A stretch of DNA of 28,535 nucleotides from Ichthyophonus hoferi (taxonomy: Eukaryota > Opisthokonta > Ichthyosporea > Ichthyophonida > Ichthyophonidae). Every line of letters begins with the position of its first letter. The stretch's first letter is position 1. The stretch lies in assembly GCA_002751075.1 (NCBI GenBank), contig NAOQ01000384.1:41681-70215 (forward strand), written 5' to 3'. The notes under the pieces were generated by a model. The model worked only from the letters and a program-made list of their open reading frames with translations, searched no databases and was not told the DNA's origin. Of this stretch, positions 1 to 10,536 are shown in pieces. Both the position numbers and the translations under genes were made by a program.

Positions 1-238
1 ATATCAAGTAATACGCAATTTGTAATATGATTGTTTGTGGGTCATATAGAGATATCCAGCTAACTAGCTTTATACTATTTAGCCACTTGCAGAATGAATA
101 TATGCGAATTTATATTGCTATATATGTTAATTTAAAATATTCATGTCTTTACATAAACTGTTTATATTAATTCATACTATATTATATTGGATTAGATTGT
201 ATTGTATTATATAATATAATATAATATAATATACTTAG
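1..238 (+). other. Upstream AT-rich sequence, probably intron of gene A
   Basis: No exon-like island is visible. It contains ATATA/TAATA units near 205-233, just before the acceptor of the first visible exon. It is probably intron, since that exon lacks a start. Confidence 0.45.
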
Positions 239-288
239 CCACACCTATGACTTTGCCAGTGGTCTTCCTCACTGCATGCACAGGATAG
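239..288 (+). CDS. Gene A exon 1 of those visible
   Basis: The exon follows an acceptor ending tacttag and reads HTYDFASGLPHCMHRI, then one base of a Gly codon. The donor is gtttgt, the same form as after exon 3. The leftover G joins the GT that opens exon 2 to make GGT, so phases agree. A later acceptor at 258-259 would shorten it without changing frame. The earlier part of the gene is not in the window or not recognisable in 1-238. Confidence 0.45.
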
Positions 289-3200
289 GTTTGTAATGTA
301 CATCATAAACTATGTAATATGGTCCATAAACACTGCTTATAGGACATACACCTGCTATTAAACACTTGAGGCTGGCTACTTTTTCTGTGAAATTATGTAA
401 TTCTAGAATCTAACTACATTAATAATACAAATCAAAACAGGGAGTGATAATTAATGTTACATGTTACATTATTTATTTAGTCCATATATGATAGAAGTAG
501 CTATGAGTAAATAGCATAAATATGATAAATCGGCATTTGCATAGGTTTTACTGTTTGGTTTTTATGTATTGGAGAGGCATTGGATGGGGTGAGTAGAGAA
601 ACTTAACGAAAAATGGGCAGTTATGTAAACGGTTTGTGTAAGAACTAAGTAAGAATTTAATCAATCAACCAAGTGTTGTCTTAAGTTTTTGTTAAACCTT
701 ACAAACATGTTTCGTTTTATATCAGAAGTGACATTTGATTTTTGAACAACTGTTTACTTTTTGTTAGGTTTTTACTGACTCTGTGCACCTTTATTACATA
801 AAAAACTAAAGCATTCAAATAATTGGCACTTTAAGCATCACTTTGTAAATCTATAAAATTTAATCAGTCGTTTCTAACAATCAGATGTCTGGCTATCTAT
901 GTACTCCATCCCTATTCGCTATGCCGTTTACTGGCCTCTGATGTATGGGTGGCCTTAGTTGAAGATATGAACATGGAAATCTTTCTCTCCCACTTCAACT
1001 TTCTAGCTGATATGGTTTGTGCTGTTTCCCATTAAGATATATAGTGTACTGTTTTATATGATATTGTATTATACTGTGCTACATTATGTTATGTTGCGTT
1101 ATTTTTATTTTTATTATATTGTGTTAAGTTATGCTATATTATGTTATGTTGTGTTATTTATTATTATTTTATACTATGTTATGTTTTGTTATGTTGTATT
1201 ATATTTACTGTTTTGCTAGATTATGTTATATTCTGCTATGATTTGTTACACTACGTTATATTATGTTGTGTTGTGTTATTTTTATGTTACTTTATGTTAT
1301 GTTGTATTATATTATATTATATGTTGTTATGTTATGTTTTTTTACGTTATTACGTTATAATGGCATACTCTATACAATTACACCATTATTTTTGTTCAAC
1401 TGTGTTGTATTGCAATATTCTATTAATATTATATTATATTATATTATACTATACTATACTATACTAACATGTTATATAATATTACGTAATTTTATTGTTT
1501 ACTATTTTGTATTTTGCTATATTATACTGCCATGTGGCCTACATGCTATGTATGAAATATTATATGTTAATCTGCATGTATTAATTCTACACGTGTAGAA
1601 AGTATAAACCCAACTTCCATCAGAGAATTTTTCTAAATCAATATATCCTGTTAATTATTTAATTAGTCTCTATTAGGGTGTAATTGCGATAGACTGAGAA
1701 TAGAATGAAATGTACACGTGTTTTCGTCTTTACCTATTTTGTTATTTTCATATATATATACTTAATGATAGGCCAATCATTTACTTTACTTATAATTTTA
1801 TAAGTAATCCCACGTACGGCAAGGCACTCTCAACCAGTCGCTGAAAGCAATTAATTAAGCCGTATACTCTAGATATTAGTAAACCTATCTATATGTGTTT
1901 TTTACGCCTGATCATTGGTTAGACTGGTCTTATCTATTCTAAACCAATCACAAATAGGCACCCAGTCTTCATGAAGACCTTGTGCATAGGTGTGAAGTGA
2001 TGCTATTATTGGATCGAATGCTGTCCGCCCGATTGCGACATGATAAGTCGACTCTGTGTCTGGTGAGTGTGACCCTTGGCCAATAAACAATTAAGACTAT
2101 AATTCCTTCCTAGTACCTCACACCTGAATATGTAGTGATTTGTAGCGTGTAGTGAAATCATGTATATAATCAGCCAGTTTAAAAGCAGTGTAGGGTAGAC
2201 CTGACACAAAGTTGAACTTTATTGGTTCACATTTAATGATAGAAGCTATTGTGATTATATTAGTGTGTATTTCTACTCATGCTATCTGTTGAAGCTAGTA
2301 TTATATGGGGGTCACTACGGTTTATATGACCATTTTAATTCTATATTGTCATTCTCTCATATGGTTGCATGTCAGCCGAGAATTGCAAGCAGGCAATCGA
2401 ATTAAAGTTAAAAATATTTTATTCGATTATTACTACATAAGTAAAAGTGCCGATCCTGTTGTAGCCAGAGACATTTTATGCACCATAGATACATCATACC
2501 ATATGTAGATTATCAGACCACATAGTACTTCACTAATGAGTTTACTATGACTATAACTATTGTGCCTTTGCTTTATAGGTAGCTATATATAGCTATATAT
2601 ATGACATAATGATTACCATTATTTTTAGTAACCATCATAGCCATCATGATTACGATAAATCTCTTTCTACTGCTTCTTCTACTTTTATTATTAATTTTGG
2701 CATTTTTGATTGGTGCCTTTAAATTCTCTATATCTCAGTAAATATACCAACTCTACACCCACCAATCACGCACCCCGATATTTTTAAAACACTTTATTAT
2801 TGAATAGATATAAGTATTATGACTAACTAAGATATGACCGATTCCGTTTAATCATTGGCTTGTGGAAATGAAAGGAGCATATTAGTGTGTATGTTAGGAT
2901 TGGTTATATAGATAATATATATGTGTATGGTTGGGTTGATAATGTCTTAATTTGTGTAATATACAATATACAATAATTAATTAAGTGGTTGATTAAAGAA
3001 GATTGATACATATATTTATATTATATTAAAATGGTAATCAGTTAAACAATCGCTAATATGACTAGAGGGTTGAGTATAATATGACTTTTCTTTGAAACCT
3101 TATACAGGCGTATACCCACAATGGAAAGATATATGTATATTTTAATGTAATAATGTATTAATATATTATATTATGTAATGTATTATGTATTAGTATAAGT

Positions 3201-6200
3201 TAATAAATTGTTATGATATAATATATTGTAATGTAATGTTATAATAAAATAAAATAATATAATATAATGCGATGTGTTAGTATAATTTTGTATAATAGAA
3301 TAGTATATAACATACCTATGTGTACACTGGCCCATACATACTATTTATTCACGTTTATTCCATTTGGAGTCTTTATCCTAATAGACTTCATATATACAGA
3401 TCAGGCTTGTAACTGATCGATGCCCTAGCGTGCTATTAGCCAACGGTCAGATGTGGTGCTCCATGACCCAATCATTGACGTCTTTTCCAGAAATGGTGTT
3501 ACAACAGGTGAAAATATGATTTCAGGATACTTGCACCTATATATAGGTGGCACGGCATACAACCTCAGCTACACAAACATATTGTAGTGTATAATAGCCT
3601 ACCACATATATGTAAACGATCATGTTTTCGTCAACACCAAAATCATATTATAAATATACCATCTTAATGCTTATTATCATACTAGCATATTATTATTCAT
3701 AAATGCTATTATACTATCATATACATACCATTGTGCATATTATTATACTATGTACAATATATACACATCTGTAACTCATTTAGCAATCATCTCTCCCCTT
3801 CCACCAGATACTTGCCTATGTAGAGAAAGTACTAGATGAAGTGCTAACCTATAGGTCCCCCATCATAGGCACATCAGACTGCCCTGTAAGTGTATCTACT
3901 TAGTACGATGCAATAATTTTTTTCTAATACAATAGGGTTAATTTTTCAACTGGAATATCACTCACTTTCTATTTGGTATGTTTATATTAATTCTAGTTTT
4001 CATTCTCAAAGAGTATATTTTTCACACACCACCGTTCACTCTGCAATGAACTCGTTGCCTCTCTATGTCTTACACTTTGTCTATCTGTATTCCTAGATTA
4101 CTGTACGTGATTTGGCTGCCGTGACCCAATTAGCACGTCATTGCCCCGATGGATTTATGCGTTCTGCCAATCAGTGGCCCCGAATGGCTGCCGTAGCCTC
4201 ACAATTTGTCTTTTCGATTGGTCGATCGGCCAATAATGTGTGTGCATCTGTGAATCTATTTGTATTATATATACTGATATCATGGTATATCTGATTGTAT
4301 GCATGCATGTATGTTTGTTTATTTTTATGTGTGACAGTTTTTGGAATATAATTGTATTTTTGTATGGATGTATGTACATTCGTATTATGAGTATAAGTGC
4401 GTGCCAATGTTTTATGTGTTTATAGTAATTGGGCGAGCTTATTAATATACTACTCTACATATTGCATGCTTTAAGGTAGGGACCTCTGTCCATATATGAA
4501 CTGGAGATCCCCCTTGTAACCCAAAAATTATAAAAGTGTATCTAAAAATAGAGATCATTCGTTATATTTCTAAGTATTTTTAAATACTGCAATCCGCCCA
4601 ATTGGAAATGCGAATGCATTTACTATGTCCAACCAATCATTATTCTGGATGGCATGATTTGAACCTCAGCCAATAGCTAATTTATTCACTTTTATATACG
4701 CAATCATTATACATTTAGCCTATATTCATTAAGGAATCTCGTATCGTTGGACCGTGGATTGATCTTTCCTCGGCCTTGCTACCATGGATGACCAGTACCC
4801 AGTTATATGAGGTATATCTCAATCTCTTTTTTCTCTATCCTTTCTTTTTTAAAAAAAAATTTATGTACTGTTTTTGGTCTGAATAACATCATTGCCTTTT
4901 TGACTTTCTCCGCTCTGTCATATATTTAATGGTTTACTTTTTTGGTCCTCCAAATGGAATACCTGATCATTAATGTATAATTCATGAAATATGTTTGCAA
5001 CTACTATGATACATGTTAACGTGTAGGTAGGAGCATGGCTATTGTTCAAATAATACTAAGAGGCAATAATAATAATGAATTGCTGTGAAACAATGTCTTA
5101 TCTACGTGTTATCCATTTAATAATTATTTATATTTGTTGCATTTGTAGTAGTTTTGTATCTCCTGGCCACTGACGGTAATTGTTTTGAACATATGATCTA
5201 TCGTATCTACTATACTATCCTATACACCATATCATACTCTACTATAACCTACCATAAGTTTAGTCCGGACTATGATCTATGTACGTCTTTCCCACGGTCT
5301 TCTGGGCAGTCAATCCAAAGTCACCGACAATACTACTTGATAGCTTGGTTATTACTCTCATAACTTTAATTCTAACGGTACTTGTTTATTGGTAGAGTGA
5401 ATGTATCTATAGGAGAAAGGAATATGTTGTGTTTGTTTATGACGTTCTAGTAGACAAAGTAGTATTGCTAAATATCTATTACAGGGCGGTAGTTGGTACT
5501 CTTATGGATGGAAGACAGTTGACTGATGAATAATAATAGTAATATTAATAGTAATAATAGTATATTACACTAATATCATCTCATAAAATACGAGTGAAAC
5601 CATTTGACTATCCTTGGGTGATACTGTAATATTAAATAAGGCTGTACAGACAGCGTGCCTGATGCAACACGCCATTCTTTTTAACTCATTTATACTCTCA
5701 CTCTGGTAGTCCAAGATTTCAGAATTAAGATATAAGATGTAGACACTGGAGTGTTGGCTTGATCTCTGGCTTGATTTCGGGTCGGATACAGCTTGACTTG
5801 TCCCATATATTTTTTTCTTTTAAAAAAATGTGTGACACAGTAATATTTGGACCCTTGCAAACCCTAGTTACAGTCATGTTTTCTTTACAATTCCGTGGTT
5901 TTAACTAATTAAACTCCTTTGTATTTTATTAATTGCGTTGGGTAATCATTGTCCTCATAGAGAGGATCGCCTATGGGTGGTTAAATAATATTAAGTGAAA
6001 GTCTCAGATCCAAGGTTTAGATATTAGGTCCATGGGCTATGTGTTACATTTTATATTTAATGGCTTGTATTGATTGGTTCGGAGTTTAAATTTTAAGGTT
6101 TGTGATAAGATATTATAATATAGTATATATGTATGTATGTATATATGATGGTATGTAGAGAAGCAATGTAATCCTATCTGTAGGAACACTAGAAATGCTA

Positions 6201-9200
6201 TTATGTAGACTTATAGGAAGTCAGAGTAGTTGCCATAAATAAGAATGTTAGTTTTCAGTCAATGGTATCATATGCTACATCACAAGGTAGGAATCGTAGA
6301 TCACAGCCCTTTGCCCATGGACTTGGTGTATGTCACATACGTGTTAAACTATTGGAAAAAAGACAATTTAATTTAAATTCTAACTATTGGCTTATGTTAT
6401 TGTGGGTAGGTGTTTAGTGCATACAATGAAATGTCCCAGTATTCAACCGACACGTTTCATTGGCTACTGTGTGATGCCCTACAGGCCTTGGCTAAGATTA
6501 ATGTGCCCGAAGGACCTTTGAAGGTATTTTCTAGCCCAATCGTTCTTTTTTACTATCTTGATTATTGATTTTCTTGTGTTAGGGTTGACTCTGACAACTA
6601 ATCTATCACCAGTCTTAATTGCTAATTACTAATTAAATTACCTACCCTTTCTGTCTAAAACTGAAACATTATCTCTTTAGCATATGCTATTATTTTCGTT
6701 CTCTTTCTTGCTTTCCCTGCCTCTCCCTCCCTCTCCCTATATACCTATATATATACCTATACATATACATAGGAACATACCCTTAGTATGATTCAGCAGC
6801 TCTCTCAGCATCTAATGGACACCAAAAATTGGAGACTATGGAACCATGCACTGCATTCGGTGGTAGAGTTTGTGCGCTACACACCTCATTCGGTGGGCTT
6901 TTCCCCTTCTATATTTCTGTTTTTCTTTCTTCCTACATCTTCTACATCTTTATTCCGCTTTCCTCGTTTGTCACCCGACCATATATGAGCAATCCTACGG
7001 CAATACACGCATTTACATAACTTTTTTATTTTTTCTTTCCACTTTTGTTTTCTACCTACTTTTTCATTTTTATATTCTCTCCTATTATCATTATATACAT
7101 CTAGAGCATAAACCATCCATTAATCCTGTTACTCTCTTTTTTCTTTTTAGTATGTCCTTTCTCTAGTGTATTTACATAATTGCACCTAGATTAATTATAC
7201 AATTCCCTTTAATTACATCAAGTTTAACAATAACTGAAATAGTCAGTTCCTATATATTTCTTTTTCCGCGATTATATCTCCACTATACATTAACATCCAT
7301 ACGCAATACACGCATGCATTACTCTTTCTTTTTTTCTTTTTCTTTTTATATCTTTTTATATCTTATTAGTTAAAAACATTTGAGCCTTAAAAGTATGCTA
7401 TACGTTTTATAGTTCAAACTACACGTACATACAAACAACTAACTATGGTATAACAAAGAGACTCAAGGGTTTGAAATGTAAAATGAAAATCAATCGTAGG
7501 CATTGGGTAACTCTATTGAAAATTTACTTTAGCCAATAACATAACCTTTTTCCATTCACTCCCCAATCATTATTGATATTCCGTATTATTCAGACCAATC
7601 ACTGATCCCTGTCTCACAGGAATGTGGGCGAAGTTGTGTACCCACCAATCAGATTCCTCTTCTCGCTGATTACCTAAAATTTGTGCCCTATCAAAACGAC
7701 CACTACCAGGATGAAATATCTGCCTATAGACATATATATATATTATTATATACGAACGCACTTATTAGCTATTGTGAAGACAACCACAGGCTCATTGGCT
7801 TATAAAAATATAGCCACCTACAATCATTAGCTAATCAACCTGCACTATGTATTTATATATATATATAATATAATATAATACAAATATTATTTACTCTCTC
7901 TGTTTCTGACTATTATTTCGCTATATTTATTTTGCTTTTCTGTATGCTTTGACTCCCCTCGGGCCTTCTAATCAGATGTCACTGTCAAATGAAACACCCA
8001 GCTAATTATATACACTTACCCTTATTTGTACATACCTTTATATAATATATCTATAATCGACAAACACATAACTATATAGATGTTTGCTTTTATAATTTAA
8101 TACTGTTATGTAATTGTCTATACAAACACACTTTATCTGAATTATTATTACCTTATCTTACACTCTGCCATTTTTGCTGTATCCTCCCATAAACTGAAAC
8201 AACATGGCATATACTAATGCGTTCCTGTACATATATTTCTCTATATATATATTTTTAATATACATATATTTCTCCTTCTTTTATCTGATTATTGCTTGCG
8301 CTATTATTCTAGTCATACCCGATTATCTCTCTTGTACCCGATTGTCCTTATTTCCCATTCTACCTACAACTCTCCTTGCGTTTCATTTAAGCTAAACCCT
8401 TTTCATTCATTGTGATTTATAGACGTTATTGTTTTGATCTTTCTCCCCTGCAACTGGATACCCTATACTATATAATGTCATATATTTATCAACCTTAACC
8501 TATATAACGGGGAGACCTATGCATCCCTCCAACTATACACATCGGAGATATTAACTGCCATAAAAGAAGTAAAGCATGTACTTCATATACGAAAGCAGCC
8601 TATAGGCAGGAGGAATGAATGGTAGGTACTGGAAATTATACCTACACTGTTAACTGAATATATATATATATATTGAATATTTAATATTATGCGTAGCTAT
8701 GTACCAAGCTACATGTTGTACCACGTTTACTTTCTTTCTTTTTCCTTTGTCTCATTAATGATTGAATTGTTTAGTTTGGTTTTCTCCATGTTCCTACCAA
8801 TAAGGTCTAGTTTTCTAGCTTCTTGCCCAATACCTACTTCCCATCTCTTACCTTATTATGGGTAAAGATTGTCATCCCCCATTGGTCACTACGACCTGCC
8901 AAGAAAATTGTATCATACGTTACTTAAAAGTCAATCAATGCTACTAGGAACTATTTTATGTGATGATTGTTAACCAACTACATGCCACCTTTGTGTAGGG
9001 CTGCCACCATGAAGCCATCCCTTGGACCCAGCCTTAAACAGTCGATATCACAGGACGCAGAAACACAGATAGGTGCCAAGCCTTTTTCTCTCTTTTGTAT
9101 ACTTAGCTCCCTGTACTCCTTTCTTTTTTTCGATGTTTTGTGCTTTTTCTAGTACTAACTAACACTCTTTTATGTTTCCCTAACAGAAATGGATGAAGTC

Positions 9201-10003
9201 CTAGAATTATTAAGACGCGCTGTATCTAATACCCGCCCGGTGGCTCTTGACCTATCATATAAGCGCGAAGTAAGTAATTAGCTGCCCTTAGGGTATGCCG
9301 TTGTAAAAGAAATTATCTTCTGATAGTCAATTGCATTTTGATTTTTTTATTTTATAAATTAGTCTATGTTGATTATAGTCGTTTTTTCTGCTTTTCCTTA
9401 TTTGCCTTGTTATTTTCTACGTTGAGAGTGTTTTGTGTATTTGATATATTTTGTGGTTTGTTTTATTGGTGTCTAATTTCTAGAATTAGCTTTTAACGTA
9501 TTTTAATCTGTCCATTGCCTCTCGTTCTATCTTTTGAATTCAATTGCACGTTCGCCAATCAAGTCTTCACTATAATACTTTACACCGCTTCATTCTCATA
9601 ATAGAGGATAGCCCTGCCTTTATTATAATTAATAATGATATTCGTATACTTTACTCATTACTTTGTTGTTCACTGTACATTTTTCTATCATGGTATTAAA
9701 TATATATTAGATGTTCTGTACCAAGTAATATATATATATGTACAAAACCTTTGATTTTTAATTAGAAAATATGATTGTAATAGTGTGTATTTATGGTCAT
9801 GAAAGCCACATGAGAAAAGAAGTAGTGTAAATGAGCTTTTTTTTGCGTTTTTTTTTTTTTTTTTTTTTTGCACAAAACATCATATCCTTATAATTTCTTC
9901 CTTGTAGGGACCATTGTATGAGCAATTCCGATCAAGACTGTCAAGCATTCAAAGCGAACTAAATGATGTCTATCAGCTCTTGATTTCAGGCAAAGCGTGG
10001 TGA
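239..10003 (+). CDS. Gene A: C-terminal part of a multi-exon alpha-helical (HEAT/ARM-like) protein, 5' partial
   Basis: Fifteen GT-AG-bounded islands form one open frame: 239-288, 545-588, 868-1014, 1958-2062, 3400-3507, 3808-3885, 4097-4237, 4734-4811, 6410-6523, 6773-6892, 7620-7682 (doubtful), 8515-8621, 8999-9072, 9187-9269 and 9908-10003 with a TGA stop. Every junction keeps phase, and 11 of the 14 introns are phase 0. The product is about 468 residues, rich in Leu, Ala and Val with regularly spaced helices, which looks like a helical-repeat scaffold. It has no signal peptide, catalytic motif or clear membrane segment. The first exon lacks a start, so more gene lies upstream of the window. 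I do not firmly recognise the family. The pattern around LLASDVWVALVED followed by MLLLDRML reminds me of the FIRRM/FLIP (DUF4487) FIGNL1 partners, but this is memory and untested. Exon structure is fairly secure; function is not. Confidence 0.72.
545..588 (+). CDS. Gene A exon 2
   Basis: The acceptor is catttgcatag and the donor is a consensus gtgagt. It reads FTVWFLCIGEALDG and ends in phase 0, matching the phase-0 start of exon 3. It is short, so support comes mainly from the splice sites and phase agreement. Confidence 0.5.
868..1014 (+). CDS. Gene A exon 3 (helical segment)
   Basis: It encodes 49 residues including RCLAIYVLHPYSLCRLLA and DVWVALVEDMNMEIFLSH, which has the heptad-like hydrophobic spacing of paired helices. 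It is phase 0 at both ends; the donor is gtttgt. The acceptor could instead be at 884, which is less compatible with exon 2. The frame closes at TAA soon after the donor, which helps fix the exon end. Confidence 0.65.
1015..1957 (+). other. Gene A intron with TATGTTATGTT low-complexity tract
   Basis: This 943-nt intron holds an imperfect pyrimidine- and AT-rich repeat built on TTATG and TATGTT units (about 1050-1350) and a TATTA/TATAC run (about 1425-1467). Open frames here on the + strand encode only Tyr/Leu/Ile/Val/Cys repetition and are not genes. Two CCAATCA heptamers lie at 1773 and 1944, the second 8 bases before the acceptor. Confidence 0.7.
1050..1467. repeat. AT/TG low-complexity tract (TTATG/TATGTT units)
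   Basis: Irregular repetition of TATGTTATGTT-like units followed by TATTATA/TATAC units, inside a gene A intron. It produces overlapping + frames that encode only Tyr/Leu/Val/Ile/Cys. Confidence 0.85.
1958..2062 (+). CDS. Gene A exon 4
   Basis: The acceptor is acaaatag and the donor a consensus gtgagt. Thirty-five codons in phase 0 read APSLHEDLVHRCEVMLLLDR and then a basic stretch, SARLRHDK. The strongly helical Leu-rich block fits the flanking exons. A minus-strand open frame over the same bases is a shadow. Confidence 0.72.
2063..3399 (+). other. Gene A intron, 1,337 nt
   Basis: AT-rich intron with simple TA/TAT tracts (2578-2600, and 3130-3310 with TAATG/TATTA units). It has one CCAATCA at 2762 and one reversed TGATTGG at 2707. 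I see no exon-like island, RNA gene or mobile element in it. Confidence 0.6.
3400..3507 (+). CDS. Gene A exon 5
   Basis: The acceptor tatatacag and donor gtgaaa bound 36 codons in phase 0. It contains DRCPSVLLANGQMWCSMTQS and ends FPEMVLQQ. In-frame Met codons at 3451, 3463 and 3493 could be mistaken for a start, but the frame runs cleanly back to a phase-compatible acceptor and exon 4 is clearly coding, so I treat it as internal. Confidence 0.68.
3808..3885 (+). CDS. Gene A exon 6
   Basis: A pyrimidine-rich acceptor (ctctccccttccaccag) and a consensus donor gtaagt bound 26 codons in phase 0, ILAYVEKVLDEVLTYRS followed by PIIGTSDCP. Both splice sites are among the best in the gene. Confidence 0.75.
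4097..4237 (+). CDS. Gene A exon 7
   Basis: Forty-seven codons in phase 0 follow the acceptor tattcctag, starting ITVRDLAAVTQLARHCPDG. The end is uncertain: donors at 4238 (gtgtgt) and 4250 (gtgaat) are both in phase and differ by four codons. An alternative 5' splice choice is therefore possible. A CCAATCA heptamer at 4167 lies inside the coding sequence (the ANQW residues). Confidence 0.72.
4734..4811 (+). CDS. Gene A exon 8
   Basis: The acceptor is tattcattaag and the donor gtatat. Twenty-six codons in phase 0 contain ESRIVGPWIDLSSALLPWM. G+C is visibly higher than in the flanking introns. Confidence 0.72.
4812..6409 (+). other. Gene A intron, 1,598 nt
   Basis: AT-rich intron containing an AATAAT/AGTAAT trinucleotide-like patch (about 5526-5563) and ATGTATGT repeats near 6128-6145. 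A 24-nt phase-0 island at 5152-5175 could be a micro-exon, but its support is too weak to call. Nothing else stands out. Confidence 0.55.
6410..6523 (+). CDS. Gene A exon 9
   Basis: The acceptor gtgggtag follows a good branch-like ctaactat. Thirty-eight codons in phase 0 include YSTDTFHWLLCDALQALAKI and NVPEGPLK. The donor is gtattt. Strong amphipathic helix character. Confidence 0.75.
6773..6892 (+). CDS. Gene A exon 10
   Basis: Forty codons in phase 0 after the acceptor acatag, preceded by a long CTCCCTC pyrimidine tract (about 6690-6740). It reads EHTLSMIQQLSQHLMDTKNW and then LWNHALHSVVEFVRYTPHS. The donor is gtgggc. The in-frame Met at 6788 is internal. Confidence 0.75.
6893..8514 (+). 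other. Gene A intronic interval, 1,622 nt, with one doubtful exon
   Basis: This interval is T-rich just after the donor (6893-7170) and AT-rich later, with TATATA runs at about 7730-7750 and 7852-7870. It contains the doubtful exon at 7620-7682. Removing that exon leaves the reading frame intact, so either state is possible. Three CCAATCA heptamers cluster at 7563, 7595 and 7645. Confidence 0.5.
7620..7682 (+). CDS. Gene A possible exon 11 (optional)
   Basis: A good acceptor (ccctgtctcacag) opens a phase-0 frame whose later part reads PTNQIPLLADYLKF. A weak donor, gtgccc, closes it in phase 0, giving 63 nt. The frame stays open to about 7800, so the true end may differ. Its coding look is moderate and the donor is poor; it could be an optional exon or a false call. 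Confidence 0.3.
8515..8621 (+). CDS. Gene A exon 12
   Basis: It starts after ggggag, the only AG since the last in-frame stop, and ends at a strong donor gtaggt. It encodes TYASLQLYTSEILTAIKEVK and then a basic stretch, IRKQPIGRRNE. The terminal TG joins the first G of exon 13 to make a Trp codon, so phase 2 is satisfied exactly. Confidence 0.65.
8999..9072 (+). CDS. Gene A exon 13
   Basis: The acceptor is tttgtgtag and the donor gtgcca. It reads AATMKPSLGPSLKQSISQDA and then ETQI, a polar and probably flexible linker. The ATG at 9009 sits in a Kozak-like context (gccaccATGa), but the phase-matched upstream exon argues that it is internal. A short separate protein starting here cannot be excluded. 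Confidence 0.68.
9187..9269 (+). CDS. Gene A exon 14
   Basis: The acceptor is ttccctaacag and the donor a consensus gtaagt. The carried G plus AA gives Glu, then MDEVLELLRRAVSNTRPVA and DLSYKRE. Both splice sites are strong, and Leu spacing suggests a helix. Confidence 0.78.
9270..9907 (+). other. Gene A last intron, with a 22-T run
   Basis: This 638-nt intron is T-rich and carries an uninterrupted run of 22 T at 9848-9869, about 40 bases before the acceptor cttccttgtag. A CCAATCA heptamer lies at 9555. No other feature seen. Confidence 0.65.
9848..9869 (+). repeat. Poly-T run of 22
   Basis: Uninterrupted T run within the last intron of gene A. The length may be imprecise because of sequencing slippage. 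Confidence 0.9.
9908..10003 (+). CDS. Gene A last exon and stop
   Basis: Thirty-one codons and a TGA. The text includes GPLYEQFRSRLSSIQSELND and ends LLISGKAW. The heptad-like Leu/Ile pattern suggests a short C-terminal coiled coil. The frame is phase-compatible with exon 14. Confidence 0.78.
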   Translation, partial: GPLYEQFRSRLSSIQSELNDVYQLLISGKAW

Positions 10004-10342
10004 AATATATCTGAGATGCCGTAATTACTTACCTTTGTGTCCATAGATATGATATATAAGTCTTATTACTACTACAACTGATAGTGGTGCTTGTAGGACA
10101 TACACACATATATGAATGAAACATATAAATTTGCTCACGATTAGGAGGCGCCAGATTCAATAAATATCAGGTATGATTGCCTGGTAGGAAATGCGTATTA
10201 AAAATACAAAGGAAATAGTTGAAGGCTTAACGCAGTGAGATGCGGTAGAAGGAATGATTGGTTGCATATTATACTTGGTGGCAGCAAGGCCTTCTATCGT
10301 AACAGAGCTTATAGTCGTCCAACATCCTTGTATACGCTATCA

Positions 10343-10348
10343 AATAAA
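10343..10348 (+). terminator. Candidate poly(A) signal of gene A
   Basis: AATAAA lies 340 bases after the gene A stop, followed by a T-rich stretch. A closer AATAAA at 10159-10164 is an alternative. Motif match only. Confidence 0.4.
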
Positions 10349-10372
10349 GTGTACTATTTCATTGCTCTTGCT

Positions 10373-10378
10373 TTTAAT
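10373..10378 (-). terminator. Candidate poly(A) signal of gene B (ATTAAA)
   Basis: On the minus strand ATTAAA lies about 160 bases beyond the gene B stop. No AATAAA is present on that strand in the spacer. Motif match only. Confidence 0.3.
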
Positions 10379-10536
10379 CTTTCATTATAAAATAGGAATA
10401 ACTCGGGAGACAATCATTTTGTAAGATAGTTCTAAACTTCTTCCAAAAAACATTTTCCATGTTTTAAATTTTATATATAATATTAAAAAACAATATCCCA
10501 AAGTCATGTAATTAGGTATAAAGGTTATCAAATTGA

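Larger units (their letters stand above)
10004..10536. other. Convergent spacer: 3' UTRs of genes A and B
   Basis: This is the 533-base region between the two stops. On the + strand AATAAA occurs at 10159-10164 and 10343-10348, candidate poly(A) signals for gene A. On the minus strand there is no AATAAA, but an ATTAAA variant at 10373-10378 lies about 160 bases past the gene B stop. If the distal signals are used, the two 3' UTRs approach or overlap. No other gene seen. Confidence 0.55.

Noticed and set aside
1019-1598. Overlapping + open frames rich in Tyr/Leu/Val/Cys that look like membrane proteins
   Set aside because: They read through the TATGTT low-complexity tract in a gene A intron; several frames are open at once and the text is pure repeat.
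4645-4680. Possible tRNA B-box on the minus strand (GGTTCAAATCA)
   Set aside because: The neighbouring bases do not pair into a T stem and no A-box or acceptor stem is visible.
5152-5175. 24-nt phase-0 island (FCISWPLT) between tagtag and gtaatt in gene A
   Set aside because: Too short, with no strong acceptor; the frame is complete without it.
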